From CAYRNC01 sp964425645 (GTDB lineage: Bacteria > Bacillota > Clostridia > Peptostreptococcales > Anaerovoracaceae), in NCBI GenBank assembly GCA_964425645.1, contig CAYRNC010000012.1, positions 1 to 33,960 of the forward strand: a stretch of 33,960 nucleotides of DNA. Reading direction: 5' to 3'. This document shows positions 23,829-32,752 of the stretch, in pieces; positions within the stretch are counted from its first letter, which is position 1, and each line of letters begins with the position of its first letter. Below the pieces are notes generated by a model. The model was not told the DNA's origin, made no database searches, and was given only the letters and a program-made list of their open reading frames with translations. A program made the translations under genes and the position numbers.

Positions 23829-25178
23829 TTACCCTAACTTAGCAGCTATCAAATTCGCTAAATCCTCTGCCATTTCGGCAATATAATTTCGGTCTTTCCC
23901 CTCTATCATGATGCGTATCAACGGCTCCGTTCCCGAGGGCCTTACCAGCACCCGCCCTTCGCCGTGAATCTGTTCTTCGATTGATTCTATTTTTGCCATG
24001 ATTTCCGAATCCTTTGCATATATTTTCTTATTTTTGCTCTCCACCGTAACATTTCTTAAGATCTGAGGATAGACGGTCATTTGATCCCCTAATTCAGATA
24101 GTTTTTTTCCGCTTTTTTTCATAGCCGAAAGAAGCTTTAATGATGACAATATCCCATCCCCGGTCGTGCTGTGAGAAAGAAATATTATATGGCCTGATTG
24201 TTCCCCGCCTATAACGCAACCTGTTTTGAGCATGCTTTCAAGCACATACCTGTCTCCCACCTGCGCAATTTCCACACGACAGCCGATATCAGACATGGCC
24301 TTATGAAAACCGATATTGCTCATCACAGTCACCGTAACAAGGTTGCCCGGCAATCTTCCTTCATCTTTGAACATCTTAGCGCAGATGTAGATTATGTGAT
24401 CTCCATCCAATACACGTCCTGTCTCATCGACAGCGATTAAACGATCCGCATCCCCGTCAAACGCAAGCCCTACATCTGCATTTTCCTTGACGACTTGCTT
24501 TTGCAGGCTCTCCGGGCTCGTTGAACCGCATTTATCGTTAATATTTATCCCGTTTGGCTCATTGCCAATTACAGTCACAAATGCGCCTAAGGATGACAGC
24601 ACTTCTTCAGCGATCATATAGGATGCACCGTTTGCACAGTCGATTACCACCTTCAATCCATCGAGTCTCACATCGACAGTGTTTTTTAAGAATTTTTCAT
24701 ATGTATTGATCGCATCGCTTTCCGCTTTTACGCTTCGCCCCAACCTGCCTCCGCTTATGCGGCTTCCGATATTTATCTTTTGATTGATGATATCTTCTAT
24801 TTCAGTTTCAATGCCGTCGTCAAGTTTAAATCCTTTACTGTTGAATATCTTTATGCCGTTATATTCATAGCTGTTATGGGAAGCGGATATAACGATGCCC
24901 GCATCGGCCTTCATGTGCCTTACCAGGTAAGCTATGGCGGGTGTCGGCAAAATCCCTGCTTTGACGACACTTCCGCCCATGGTAAGTATGCCGGCACTGA
25001 TGGCATCTTCAAGCATATCGCCTGATACTCTCGTGTCTTTTCCTATCAGCACCACAGGACAGTCTGTTTTCTTAGAAAGAACATGAGCCGCTGCTTTGCC
25101 CAGATTAAAAGCCAACTCCGGTGTTAATTCCGTGTTGGCTACCCCTCTTATTCCATCGGTTCCAAAAAGCCGATCCAT
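23829..25178 (-). CDS. glmM: Phosphoglucosamine mutase
   Basis: A 449-residue GlmM that converts glucosamine-6-phosphate to glucosamine-1-phosphate for peptidoglycan. The active-site Ser100 lies in ISASHN, the Mg2+ loop is DGDADR, and the sugar loop GGEQSGH and phosphate loop RPSGTEPLIRIMIEG are present. The length is normal. AGGAG six bases before the ATG overlaps the cdaR stop. It is the third gene of cdaA-cdaR-glmM, a conserved order in Bacillota in which GlmM also binds and controls CdaA. Confidence 0.97.
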   Translation of the reverse strand: MDRLFGTDGIRGVANTELTPELAFNLGKAAAHVLSKKTDCPVVLIGKDTRVSGDMLEDAISAGILTMGGSVVKAGILPTPAIAYLVRHMKADAGIVISASHNSYEYNGIKIFNSKGFKLDDGIETEIEDIINQKINIGSRISGGRLGRSVKAESDAINTYEKFLKNTVDVRLDGLKVVIDCANGASYMIAEEVLSSLGAFVTVIGNEPNGININDKCGSTSPESLQKQVVKENADVGLAFDGDADRLIAVDETGRVLDGDHIIYICAKMFKDEGRLPGNLVTVTVMSNIGFHKAMSDIGCRVEIAQVGDRYVLESMLKTGCVIGGEQSGHIIFLSHSTTGDGILSSLKLLSAMKKSGKKLSELGDQMTVYPQILRNVTVESKNKKIYAKDSEIMAKIESIEEQIHGEGRVLVRPSGTEPLIRIMIEGKDRNYIAEMAEDLANLIAAKLG

Positions 25179-25187
25179 ATTAGTCTC

Positions 25188-26414
25188 CTATTCCATGCTT
25201 TTTATTGTGACTGCAACTTCCTTCGGTTCAACGCTGATCTGCTGAAGGTCGGCATCGCAGGATGCCGTTACTTTAACATTCCGCGTACCCGATCCTATCT
25301 CAGCCAAATCTATGGAAAGAATTATCTGATCTTTTTCAACTGATGCGATGATATCTTTTCTCCCTAAAAGGGTGACCTCCAAAGCTCCGGCATTTACGGA
25401 GGCAGATTTGCCTCCCTCAAGCCCCTCTATGAAGATTTCATCGGCAGAAAATCGGAAAACATTGCTTTCCACCTCAACAATGGATATCCTTGCCTTGGGA
25501 TTCTCATAACCCTTAGCTAATTCTATGCCTTTGGGAAGTACAGGCACAAGATCCACATTGCCCGCCTTGGTCATTCCGCTTATATCCACAGGCTCGGTCG
25601 AGACGGAATTTATTTCTTTTAAAGCGCTTTTAGTCCCTTTAACGACTATAGTTTTTTGAACATCTGCCTCCAGCCCGAGCCCTTTTTCCAATTCACCTGT
25701 AAATTTGATGTCCAAAGGTACTTCTTTCAAATGGTAAAGCCTGGCGAATATATCCACATAATTGGCCGATAACCTTACGCTTTCAACAGGCATTCCGGCA
25801 TAGTTCACAGGCACCACCTCAGCCTGCATTGTTTTTCCCTCTTCGGTGAGACCTGTCACATCTATAGCCGCCTGAACCCGCGATACCTCCTTCACATCGG
25901 ATTTGGCTCCGGATACCTCAATTTCCGCAGGCTTAATGTCCACGGCGCCTTCTTCGGTGCTGTCTGGCAAACCACCCGAATATACTACGACAACCGGGCG
26001 GCTCACCGCCACCAAGTCCTCGATATTTACCTGAATTTTAGCAGGCCTTATTTCAATGATGTGCAGGCTGTCCGGCACAAGAACATTAACCGGTATATAA
26101 TTTTCTCCCTTGCTCCATCCGAACAAATCAGCCTCGGCAAGGATGTCCTCGGGATCAATTTTAAGGATGAATGATCTTTTCCCCTCCACCACTACATCAA
26201 CAGTATATTGTGCATTTCCGGCTATTGCAAGATCCCTTGCATGAAGTGATTGCACATTTAAAAGCTGCACCGGAACATTCAAAAGAGGCTGTCTGATCGT
26301 AGGATTTACTTCACCGATTACATAGGCCCAAAGAAATAAAGCAATCACAACGGAGATAATGACGGTGAAAGTCTTGCGGCTGCCGAAAGAGCCGGTCTTT
26401 TTCTTACTCTTCAT
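25188..26414 (-). CDS. cdaR: YbbR-domain protein, c-di-AMP synthase regulator CdaR
   Basis: A 408-residue protein with one N-terminal membrane helix (about 14-30, TVIISVVIALFLWAYVIG) and an extracytoplasmic region with several repeated YbbR-type beta domains (for example KPAEIEVSGAKSDVKEVSRV and DVQKTIVVKGTKSALKEI). It binds and regulates the membrane di-adenylate cyclase CdaA. The gene overlaps the end of cdaA by 11 bases and is followed by glmM after ten bases. Confidence 0.93.
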   Translation of the reverse strand: MKSKKKTGSFGSRKTFTVIISVVIALFLWAYVIGEVNPTIRQPLLNVPVQLLNVQSLHARDLAIAGNAQYTVDVVVEGKRSFILKIDPEDILAEADLFGWSKGENYIPVNVLVPDSLHIIEIRPAKIQVNIEDLVAVSRPVVVVYSGGLPDSTEEGAVDIKPAEIEVSGAKSDVKEVSRVQAAIDVTGLTEEGKTMQAEVVPVNYAGMPVESVRLSANYVDIFARLYHLKEVPLDIKFTGELEKGLGLEADVQKTIVVKGTKSALKEINSVSTEPVDISGMTKAGNVDLVPVLPKGIELAKGYENPKARISIVEVESNVFRFSADEIFIEGLEGGKSASVNAGALEVTLLGRKDIIASVEKDQIILSIDLAEIGSGTRNVKVTASCDADLQQISVEPKEVAVTIKSME

Positions 26415-27258
26415 GACCTTGGCCCTTTCTCTTAAACAGCTTTAACAGCATGCTGACGTTACCCTCTTTGGAGAATTGATGCAGATACAGATTAAGAAGG
26501 GTTTTCTCGACGGTCTTTATATCAAGAAAGCGGGATAGCTTCCCATCGATAGCAAGGGAGATAATGCCGGTTTCCTCAGACACAATCAAAGCTATCGCAT
26601 CCGAATTTTCGGTTATGCCTATGCCTGCCCTGTGTCTTGTACCGAGATCTTTGCCGAGAGTACGATTTTCGGTAAGCGGAAGCACGCAGCCTGCGGCCAG
26701 TATCCTGTCGCCTCTGATGATCGCAGCACCATCGTGAAGAGGCGCACCGCCGTAAAATAAGGCTCCCAGCATTTCCTCCGATACTTCTCCGTCTATCTTT
26801 GTTCCCGTCTCCACTATATCGTTTAAAGCGATCTCCCGTTCAAGTATGATCAGTGCGCCGACTCGGTTAGCCGAAAAATAATCTACCGCTTTTATAATGG
26901 TAGATGTAATCTGCTTCGCCCGCTCCTTATTGATTTCTCCAAACTTCTTTCTGATTATTTTACTTCGCCCTATATATTCGAGAGCCCTTCTGAGCTCCGG
27001 CTGAAACACGATTATCAAGGCTATCACGCCCAGTGTAAGAGTACCTTCGAGAATCCAATTAAGGGTGTGAAGATTTAGTATGCTTTCACTGGATAAAATT
27101 GTTGCGCCCACAAGAATAGCAAGCCCTTTAACCAGCTGTTCGGCCCTGGTTTTCTCTATGAAGCGCAATACCTTATATACGACAAAAGATACGATAGCGA
27201 CATCAATCACATCCGTCACGCCAAAACCGGATATAATATTGGAAACAATATCTTTCAT
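26404..27258 (-). CDS. cdaA: Diadenylate cyclase CdaA
   Basis: A 284-residue membrane cyclase that makes c-di-AMP from two ATP. The N-terminal part has about three membrane helices (about 16-32, 41-60, 69-86). The DAC (DisA_N) domain has DGA at 176-178 and RHR at 208-210. The ATG at 27258 is preferred; the GTG at 27273 lies in the AAAGGGG ribosome site. It is the first gene of the operon and has a sigma-A promoter directly upstream. The family controls potassium, turgor and cell wall. Confidence 0.95.
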   Translation of the reverse strand: MKDIVSNIISGFGVTDVIDVAIVSFVVYKVLRFIEKTRAEQLVKGLAILVGATILSSESILNLHTLNWILEGTLTLGVIALIIVFQPELRRALEYIGRSKIIRKKFGEINKERAKQITSTIIKAVDYFSANRVGALIILEREIALNDIVETGTKIDGEVSEEMLGALFYGGAPLHDGAAIIRGDRILAAGCVLPLTENRTLGKDLGTRHRAGIGITENSDAIALIVSEETGIISLAIDGKLSRFLDIKTVEKTLLNLYLHQFSKEGNVSMLLKLFKRKGQGHEE

Positions 27259-27294
27259 CGAACCCTTTTTCACCCCTTTGAGACATCATTATTA

Positions 27295-27323
27295 ATTGTA
27301 TCGAATCAGACTATATTTTTCAA
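27295..27323 (-). promoter_or_regulatory. Sigma-A promoter for the cdaA operon
   Basis: Minus strand TTGAAA (27323-27318), 17-base spacer, TACAAT (27300-27295), about 35 bases before the cdaA ATG. It lies just after the hpf terminator, so the c-di-AMP operon has its own promoter. Confidence 0.65.
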
Positions 27324-27333
27324 TAGCTATAGT

Positions 27334-27361
27334 AAAAAAGCCGGGGTATGATCCCGGCTTT
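27334..27361 (-). terminator. Intrinsic terminator after hpf
   Basis: Minus strand: AAAGCCGGG (27361-27353), 7-base loop, CCCGGCTTT (27345-27337), then T's (TTTTTT in all). A strong nine-pair stem about 12 bases after the hpf stop. Confidence 0.85.
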
Positions 27362-27373
27362 GTTGAATATTTA

Positions 27374-27898
27374 TCAATAATTCGGCTCTAAGAGGCCGTA
27401 ATTCCCGTCCTCTCTTTTATAGACCACAGCCACCGAATCAGTTTCCATGTTTAAAAAGATGTAAAAGGTATGTCCTACCAGCTCCATTTGCATAATTGCC
27501 TCGTCTACCGACATCGGAATCAAATCAAATTTTTTTCTTCGAACAACTTCGCTTTGTTCCGGCTCTGCCGCTTCAGGCAGGTTGCCAAACATAAACTCCT
27601 TATGATCCTTGTATTTTCTTTGAAGCTTCGTCTTAAAACGAGACATCTGGGTGGCTAATTTATCCACCACTCTGTCAACCCCCGTATAAACATCGTTGGT
27701 AGTTTCCTCTGCACGGAAAATGGTCCCTTTGGCGTTTATCGTAGCTTCGATCTTTTTCCCGCCCTTTTCCATCGTCAATGTAACATTTGCCACTATGTCC
27801 TTGGAAAAGTATTTTCCCAATTTTTCAAACTTACCCTCGATGGTCTTTTTTAAATGGTCGCTTGCATTGAAATTTTTGGTACTTATAATAACTCTCAT
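27374..27898 (-). CDS. hpf: Ribosome hibernation promoting factor, long form
   Basis: A 174-residue long HPF. The N-terminal YfiA/RaiA domain (about 1-100, RVIISTKNFNASDHLKKTIEGKF) binds the 30S subunit. The C-terminal dimerization domain (about 120-174, VRRKKFDLIPMSVDEAIMQMELVGH and a FYIFLNMETDSVAVVYKR strand) joins two ribosomes into 100S dimers. GGGGG lies seven bases before the ATG. Upstream there is a candidate sigma-H type promoter and, 410 bases away, a raiA-motif RNA. An intrinsic terminator follows. Confidence 0.96.
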   Translation of the reverse strand: MRVIISTKNFNASDHLKKTIEGKFEKLGKYFSKDIVANVTLTMEKGGKKIEATINAKGTIFRAEETTNDVYTGVDRVVDKLATQMSRFKTKLQRKYKDHKEFMFGNLPEAAEPEQSEVVRRKKFDLIPMSVDEAIMQMELVGHTFYIFLNMETDSVAVVYKREDGNYGLLEPNY

Positions 27899-27940
27899 AT
27901 TAACGCCCCCTTTTACTGTACTGCGGATCTTTAATTACTT

Positions 27941-27965
27941 ATTCTACAAAACCCATGCCATTCCT
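27941..27965 (-). promoter_or_regulatory. Candidate sigma-H type promoter of hpf
   Basis: Minus strand AGGAA (27965-27961) and GAAT (27944-27941) are 16 bases apart, the spacing of sigma-H (RNAGGAAWWW then RNGAATWW). The flanking bases match only partly. Bacillus hpf (yvyD) is known to be under sigma-H and sigma-B, which makes the idea reasonable. Confidence 0.35.
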
Positions 27966-28088
27966 TTATTGTGCCTGAAAAAATATATGCATATAAAATG
28001 CACGCCGCTGCTCATACAGTCTGAAGCTATATCGCGAAAGATGTCATTTTCAGCGCATTAAAGGGCGAACAAACTGTTCTGTTGATAC

Positions 28089-28300
28089 TGTGGATAACTT
28101 TGTGCATAATTGAAATTGACAGCTTTGTTATGTGGATATATTTTCTTCTTATATTTATGCATATATTAAGTGGCCTGCAGTCTTAATTACTAGCCCAGGT
28201 ATGAGATTTACAACGGTCTATACAATGAATAATTATTTATGTATTTTTTTTGATACACATTTCGTCTCCATCAAAACGTCAGTTTGGAGCCTGTGGATAA
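28089..28300. other. DnaA-box-like cluster in the hpf leader
   Basis: The 27899-28307 stretch has no gene. It is A/T-rich and holds two perfect TTATCCACA boxes on the minus strand (28089-28097 and 28292-28300) and two with one mismatch (TTATGCACA at 28101-28109, ATATCCACA at 28131-28139). The first two start 12 bases apart. All four point the same way. No dnaA or dnaN is nearby, so this is not an obvious oriC. It may bind DnaA for regulation or be chance. Confidence 0.45.
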
Positions 28301-28307
28301 CAGATAT

Positions 28308-28518
28308 ATTCCGTCATGGAATCGCTTAGCTGACCTGGTCTTTGCCCCCACACCTGCCTGTCGATATTTGTCGCCGAAAAAGGCAACAACCTATCTTAGG
28401 ACTTACTCCTAGACTGCGCCATGATCACTGCCGCCTTGCGGTTCAGCTTACGTGGGTCCCTTTGCCCGCAGCTGGCATGGACTTTCAACCACAGACCCAA
28501 GCGATTCCATGACGGAAT
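28308..28518 (-). ncRNA. raiA: raiA-motif structured RNA
   Basis: A 211-nt RNA candidate is closed by a perfect 20-bp inverted repeat (28308-28327 with 28499-28518). Inside are hairpins with short loops: TTGTTGCC/GGCGACAA (28368-28389, eight pairs), TAGGA/TCCTA (28397-28411), and CTG-AA-CCGC/GCGG-CAG (28428-28446). No ORF uses this span. Place and size fit the raiA RNA motif known from clostridia, upstream of raiA/hpf and often next to comFC. I assign it from context and structure; no covariance model was run. It may be cut from a comFC read-through transcript, since no clear promoter was seen between comFC and its 5' end at 28518. Confidence 0.78.
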
Positions 28519-28528
28519 TAATCGGAAT

Positions 28529-29263
28529 TCATACACTGCCAACCCCTGAAGCGAAGGTGGCCACATATACCTTTACGGCCCCGGCATCTTTAAGCGCCAA
28601 AGAACAGGCGTCGGCTGTATTTCCCGTTGTAAAAACATCATCCACTAAAAGCACGGTTTTGTCAAACAGCACTTTTTCACGGCTCTTTGTCACGGCAAAG
28701 GCGCCTTTAAGATTAGTCCTTCTTTGTTCGGCAGACAGATTGCTCATCGGCAGCGTATCCTTTACTCGAAGCAGCATATCAGATCTGAAAGGTTTGTTAA
28801 GTAATCGCGCAAGAGCCTTGGCTAAGAGTGCGGCCTGATTGTAGCCTCTCCTTTTTTCTTTGGGTTTATACATAGGGACGGGCACCACCAAATCCACACC
28901 CAAATCTTCCGGGCAAATGCGGTCGTACATCAACAAAGCAAGCTTGGAGGCGTAATAATCCTTATCCTTGTACTTAAATCGATGGATAATTTCCTTCTCC
29001 TTTATTCCGTATTCGACACAGGAAAACCCTCTGTCAAATGAGCGGGGAAACTCGATACAGTCCTCACACAGGCCTTCCTTTGAAATGTACAGCGATTTTC
29101 CGCAAATTCGGCACAGGCTCCCGTTTGCCCATTTTATACTTTTCATACAAACCGGACACAAAGCATAATGAAACCCGGGGCCTATAGGCTTACCGCACGA
29201 AATGCAATAGATACCGGAAGGATAAATGAGTTCCAGCAATCTGTCGATCAGATCCCGTCCCAC
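28529..29263 (-). CDS. comFC: ComFC-like phosphoribosyltransferase family protein
   Basis: A 244-residue ComF-family protein. An N-terminal zinc-ribbon region has CISC, CPVC, CRIC and CEDC pairs (about 20-70). The phosphoribosyltransferase-like domain ends with the PRPP loop VLLVDDVFTTGNTADAC. Its role is DNA uptake or repair of internalised DNA in Bacillus; in other bacteria it is unclear. A GTG start at 29263 follows AAAGGAG by eight bases and overlaps the recD2 3' end by 16 bases, so the two are co-translated. It ends ten bases before the raiA-motif RNA. Confidence 0.92.
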   Translation of the reverse strand: MGRDLIDRLLELIYPSGIYCISCGKPIGPGFHYALCPVCMKSIKWANGSLCRICGKSLYISKEGLCEDCIEFPRSFDRGFSCVEYGIKEKEIIHRFKYKDKDYYASKLALLMYDRICPEDLGVDLVVPVPMYKPKEKRRGYNQAALLAKALARLLNKPFRSDMLLRVKDTLPMSNLSAEQRRTNLKGAFAVTKSREKVLFDKTVLLVDDVFTTGNTADACSLALKDAGAVKVYVATFASGVGSV

Positions 29264-31473
29264 TTAAAATACTCCTTTAATATGGATGACAGCCCGGAAT
29301 ACCTTTCAACAATTCGATTATTGTCCACCATTTGGCGCATCTTGTCCTCAGAACCCACCAATACCACAGCATCTTTCGCCCTTGTAACAGCCGTATAAAG
29401 AAGGTTGCGGGTAGCAAGCATTGGGGGAAAATAAGAGACCGGCATTATTATTATGGGGAATTCGCTTCCCTGGCTTTTGTGCACGGTTATCGCATAAGCG
29501 AGTTCCAATTCATCTGCTTGGGAAAAATCGTATTTTACATATTTTGATTCCTCAAATACAACGGTCATTTCATTGTATTCATTATCTATGGCTTTTATAA
29601 AACCGCAATCCCCGTTGAAAACGCCCCTCCCGTCGCTGAAATCCTCAATGCGCTTCCATTCTAGCTGATAATTGTTTTTAATCTGCATGACCTTATCGCC
29701 CTCCCTGAATAACCGATCCCCGAAGCGCTTTTCATTTTTCCTCTTTGAAGGGGCGTTAAGTACCGCCTGCAGTTCTTTATTCAAGTTGATGCTTCCCACA
29801 ATTCCCTTACGAACGGGAGTAAGAACCTGAAAATCCAAAAGGGTATCGCAGTCGTTAAAATATTGGGGCAGTCTTCTCGTACAAAGGTCCACAATCACAG
29901 AAAGCATCTCGTTTTCTGTTTTACGTCGCAACAAAAAAAAGTCTTTATCTCTTTCGTTGCAGTACGGGTAATCCCCCTTATTAATGCTGTGTGCGTTAAC
30001 TACAATCAGGCTCTCCTTTGCCTGGCGAAATATCTCCGTCAATTTAACAGAAGGTATTATATCGCTTTCCAGTATATCCCTAAGGACATTTCCCGGGCCC
30101 ACAGAGGGAAGCTGATCGGCATCTCCTACTAAAACAAGCCGGGTGCCGTAGGAAACAGCATCCATCAGACCCTTCATCAGAAGAATATCTATCATTGAAC
30201 ATTCATCGATAATGACCACATCGGTTTCCAAAGGATTTTCTTTATTTCGACCGAACCTCATCATATCATCGCCCTCTGCATAATAGTATTCCAAAAGACG
30301 GTGAATTGTGGAAGCGTTATAACCTGTAGTCTCAGTGATGCGCTTTGCCGCCCGCCCAGTAGGTGCTGCAATAGAAGTGCAAAGACCGCTGTGATGAAGA
30401 AGCGTCAGTATAGTATTGATTATGGTGGTTTTTCCTGTTCCCGGCCCGCCTGTAATGATGGTGACTCCGTTGTCCAAACAGGCTTTAACCGCAGATTTCT
30501 GATTGTCGGAAAGTTGTATTCCGCTTTGCTTTTCGGAGAAATCCATCAGCCTGTCCACATCGGCATTGATGGGTATTTTGGCGGCTTTTGAAAGCTCAAT
30601 CAATTTCATGCCCACATTTTTCTCCGCTATGTAAAATGCCATAGGATATATTACTGCTCTTTCATCAACATTTTCAACCTTCAGCTCTCCTTCAAAAGCC
30701 ATCTCCACAACAGTTTCATACACCGCCTCTGAACCTATATCCATAAGTTCCCCCGCACTTTCACAAAATTTCTTTTGGGGTATAAATGTATGACCCTCAT
30801 TTATATAAATCGATAAAGCATAGCGAATGCCGCTTTTTATCCTGTGTTCGCTTTTGGGATCCATGCCAAGTTTCATGGCGATGCGATCGGCCTTGCGAAA
30901 ACCGATGCCGAAAATATCATCCGCCATTTGATAAGGATTATCCTCTATGACTGCAATCGTATCTTTGCCGTATGCCTTGTAAAGCTTCAGCGCGTAACCC
31001 GTGGATATACCGTATTGCTGAAGATACAGCACTATTTTTGAAAATTCCTTGTGGGAATCAAAGGCTTCCTTAATGGATGCCGCCTTAACATCACCGACCC
31101 CGTCGACTTCCGTAAGGCGCCGGGGCTCCTCCTCAATAACCCGGAACGTGTCCTCTCCAAACCGGCGAACTATTGAGGCGGCCGTCTTTTTTCCTATTCC
31201 TTTCATCAGGCCCGACGAAAGAAAATTTTCAATACCTGAAGCGGTATCGGGAAGCTCTTCGCGATAAGATTCAAAAGCGAATTGAAGACCATAGCTCGGG
31301 TGCGTTTTCCACTTTCCCGTGAATGCAAACTTTCGGCCCCTGTCGGGTGCCGGAAGACAGCCTACGACAGTAAATTGCTCAGAAGTTTCTTCGTTTTCCA
31401 CCGCAGCTATTGTATATCCGTTTCTATCGTTATGATAGATGATATCCGAAATAATTCCTTGTTTTTCTTCCAT
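29248..31473 (-). CDS. recD2: RecD2-type ATP-dependent helicase
   Basis: A 741-residue superfamily 1B helicase (RecD2/TraA-like) without RecBC. An N-terminal OB domain (about 1-75) is followed by helix-hairpin-helix repeats (about 85-205), a Walker A GGPGTGKT at 342-349, a Walker B DVVIIDECSM, and motifs V and VI in AYAITVHKSQGSEFP and LLYTAVTRAKDAVVLVG. It unwinds DNA 5' to 3' and takes part in repair and fork handling. It begins four bases after cca and overlaps comFC by 16 bases at its end. Confidence 0.95.
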   Translation of the reverse strand: MEEKQGIISDIIYHNDRNGYTIAAVENEETSEQFTVVGCLPAPDRGRKFAFTGKWKTHPSYGLQFAFESYREELPDTASGIENFLSSGLMKGIGKKTAASIVRRFGEDTFRVIEEEPRRLTEVDGVGDVKAASIKEAFDSHKEFSKIVLYLQQYGISTGYALKLYKAYGKDTIAVIEDNPYQMADDIFGIGFRKADRIAMKLGMDPKSEHRIKSGIRYALSIYINEGHTFIPQKKFCESAGELMDIGSEAVYETVVEMAFEGELKVENVDERAVIYPMAFYIAEKNVGMKLIELSKAAKIPINADVDRLMDFSEKQSGIQLSDNQKSAVKACLDNGVTIITGGPGTGKTTIINTILTLLHHSGLCTSIAAPTGRAAKRITETTGYNASTIHRLLEYYYAEGDDMMRFGRNKENPLETDVVIIDECSMIDILLMKGLMDAVSYGTRLVLVGDADQLPSVGPGNVLRDILESDIIPSVKLTEIFRQAKESLIVVNAHSINKGDYPYCNERDKDFFLLRRKTENEMLSVIVDLCTRRLPQYFNDCDTLLDFQVLTPVRKGIVGSINLNKELQAVLNAPSKRKNEKRFGDRLFREGDKVMQIKNNYQLEWKRIEDFSDGRGVFNGDCGFIKAIDNEYNEMTVVFEESKYVKYDFSQADELELAYAITVHKSQGSEFPIIIMPVSYFPPMLATRNLLYTAVTRAKDAVVLVGSEDKMRQMVDNNRIVERYSGLSSILKEYFKWDGI

Positions 31474-31477
31474 TTGC

Positions 31478-32752
31478 CTATTTTATAAAATGAATATTGC
31501 GAAGTCTTGCTTTCCACGGCTTTTTAAGCTCCTTTGCCTTTTTCAACAATTTGGGCTTGGTGTTCAGGTCAGGATACCTGTGGACCACATCAAGCAGCAT
31601 CGACAGCATTTCCCCCACTTTTTCGCCCTCGACGATTCCGGCCTCGATAAGGTCCCTTCCATCTACCGCCAGCTGATTTATATATATAGGATCCCCTTGG
31701 TTCCGAATGTCCTCAAGAATATAGTAACGACTTTCTATGCGAAATCCGGGGCTGTCGTAGACGTCTCTGTGCTGTTTGGCCACCTCGTTGACAAAATTAT
31801 AAGTCTCTTCCCCTTTAAGATATATAAAGCGCTTAAGGTCGTACCTGTCTACCGTAAAGTAAAGGTCCGTGAATAGGGCCGCAGCCTGACAAAGTTTTTT
31901 TGATGTTTCTTTATCAAATCCCATTCTGTCAACTATCTTCACGGCTTCCTTTTCTTCAAAACAAAGCAGAAGAAGCGACATGCGAAGCTCGAAATCGGGC
32001 TTTGCCTTGTCTATATTTTGAAGCAGCTCCAAAAAATCTCCATTGTCCTGTCTGCCTTTAGGCGGGTACGAATCGCCCAGAATATGAGGTAAAACCCCGG
32101 TTGAAACGCACATGCTGAGAGCCTTTCCGGCATTTTTTGCAACCAATAACCTCCGGAATTCCCGGCGCCTCCTGTCCATAGAAAGCTGATCCGTGAGATG
32201 GGAGGTCTTTTGCATCGCCGTAAAAACCCCCATGGGCAGATCGAAACCCAACTGGCCCGCCAACCTTATTCCCCGAAGAATTCTTAAAGGGTCCTCCGTA
32301 AAGCGTTCTATCGGCTCACCGACGGTGCGAAGCAGCCTCTCTTTCAGGTCTTTTTGTCCATTAAAGGGATCAATCAATCCCCTGCCCGGATGGAAGGCCA
32401 TAGCATTTACAGTATAGTCACGGCGATGAAGGTCCTTTATTATGCTGTCCGTGAATATTACCCTGTCCGGCCTGCGATGATCGCTGTAGTTTCCATCGAT
32501 TCGAAAGGAAGCGACCTCCGCCGTACCGGCCCTTAACGGAACGCTGGCCACCCCGAACCTTTTACCGCTGTCCTTTGAACAGGGAAAAAGTGAAAATATT
32601 TTTTCCGGCGGAGCACTGCTTGCCAAGTCCCAATCGACAGGAATTATACCGATAAGCAAATCTCTTACGCTTCCGCCCACTACATAGGTATCGTAACCTT
32701 CATTCTCAATGGTGCTTATTATATTCAATATATCCTTGGGCATATCAAGCAT
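31478..32752 (-). CDS. cca: CCA tRNA nucleotidyltransferase / polynucleotide adenylyltransferase family
   Basis: A 424-residue class II nucleotidyltransferase. GGSVRD at 25-30 and the metal-binding DWD pair in PVDWDLASSAP form the active site; RRDYTVNAMAF and EDPLRILRGIRLAGQLGF are the later motifs. It adds CCA to tRNA 3' ends; a poly(A) polymerase or A-adding enzyme of the same family is possible. It lacks an obvious HD domain of its own, but the gene directly upstream encodes an HD phosphohydrolase/exonuclease. The ATG at 32752 follows the yhaM stop without a gap, so translation may be coupled. Confidence 0.93.
   Translation of the reverse strand: MLDMPKDILNIISTIENEGYDTYVVGGSVRDLLIGIIPVDWDLASSAPPEKIFSLFPCSKDSGKRFGVASVPLRAGTAEVASFRIDGNYSDHRRPDRVIFTDSIIKDLHRRDYTVNAMAFHPGRGLIDPFNGQKDLKERLLRTVGEPIERFTEDPLRILRGIRLAGQLGFDLPMGVFTAMQKTSHLTDQLSMDRRRREFRRLLVAKNAGKALSMCVSTGVLPHILGDSYPPKGRQDNGDFLELLQNIDKAKPDFELRMSLLLLCFEEKEAVKIVDRMGFDKETSKKLCQAAALFTDLYFTVDRYDLKRFIYLKGEETYNFVNEVAKQHRDVYDSPGFRIESRYYILEDIRNQGDPIYINQLAVDGRDLIEAGIVEGEKVGEMLSMLLDVVHRYPDLNTKPKLLKKAKELKKPWKARLRNIHFIK

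Noticed and set aside
28089..28300. Chromosome replication origin
   Set aside because: DnaA boxes are few and no dnaA, dnaN or gyrB is nearby; the surroundings are comFC and hpf.
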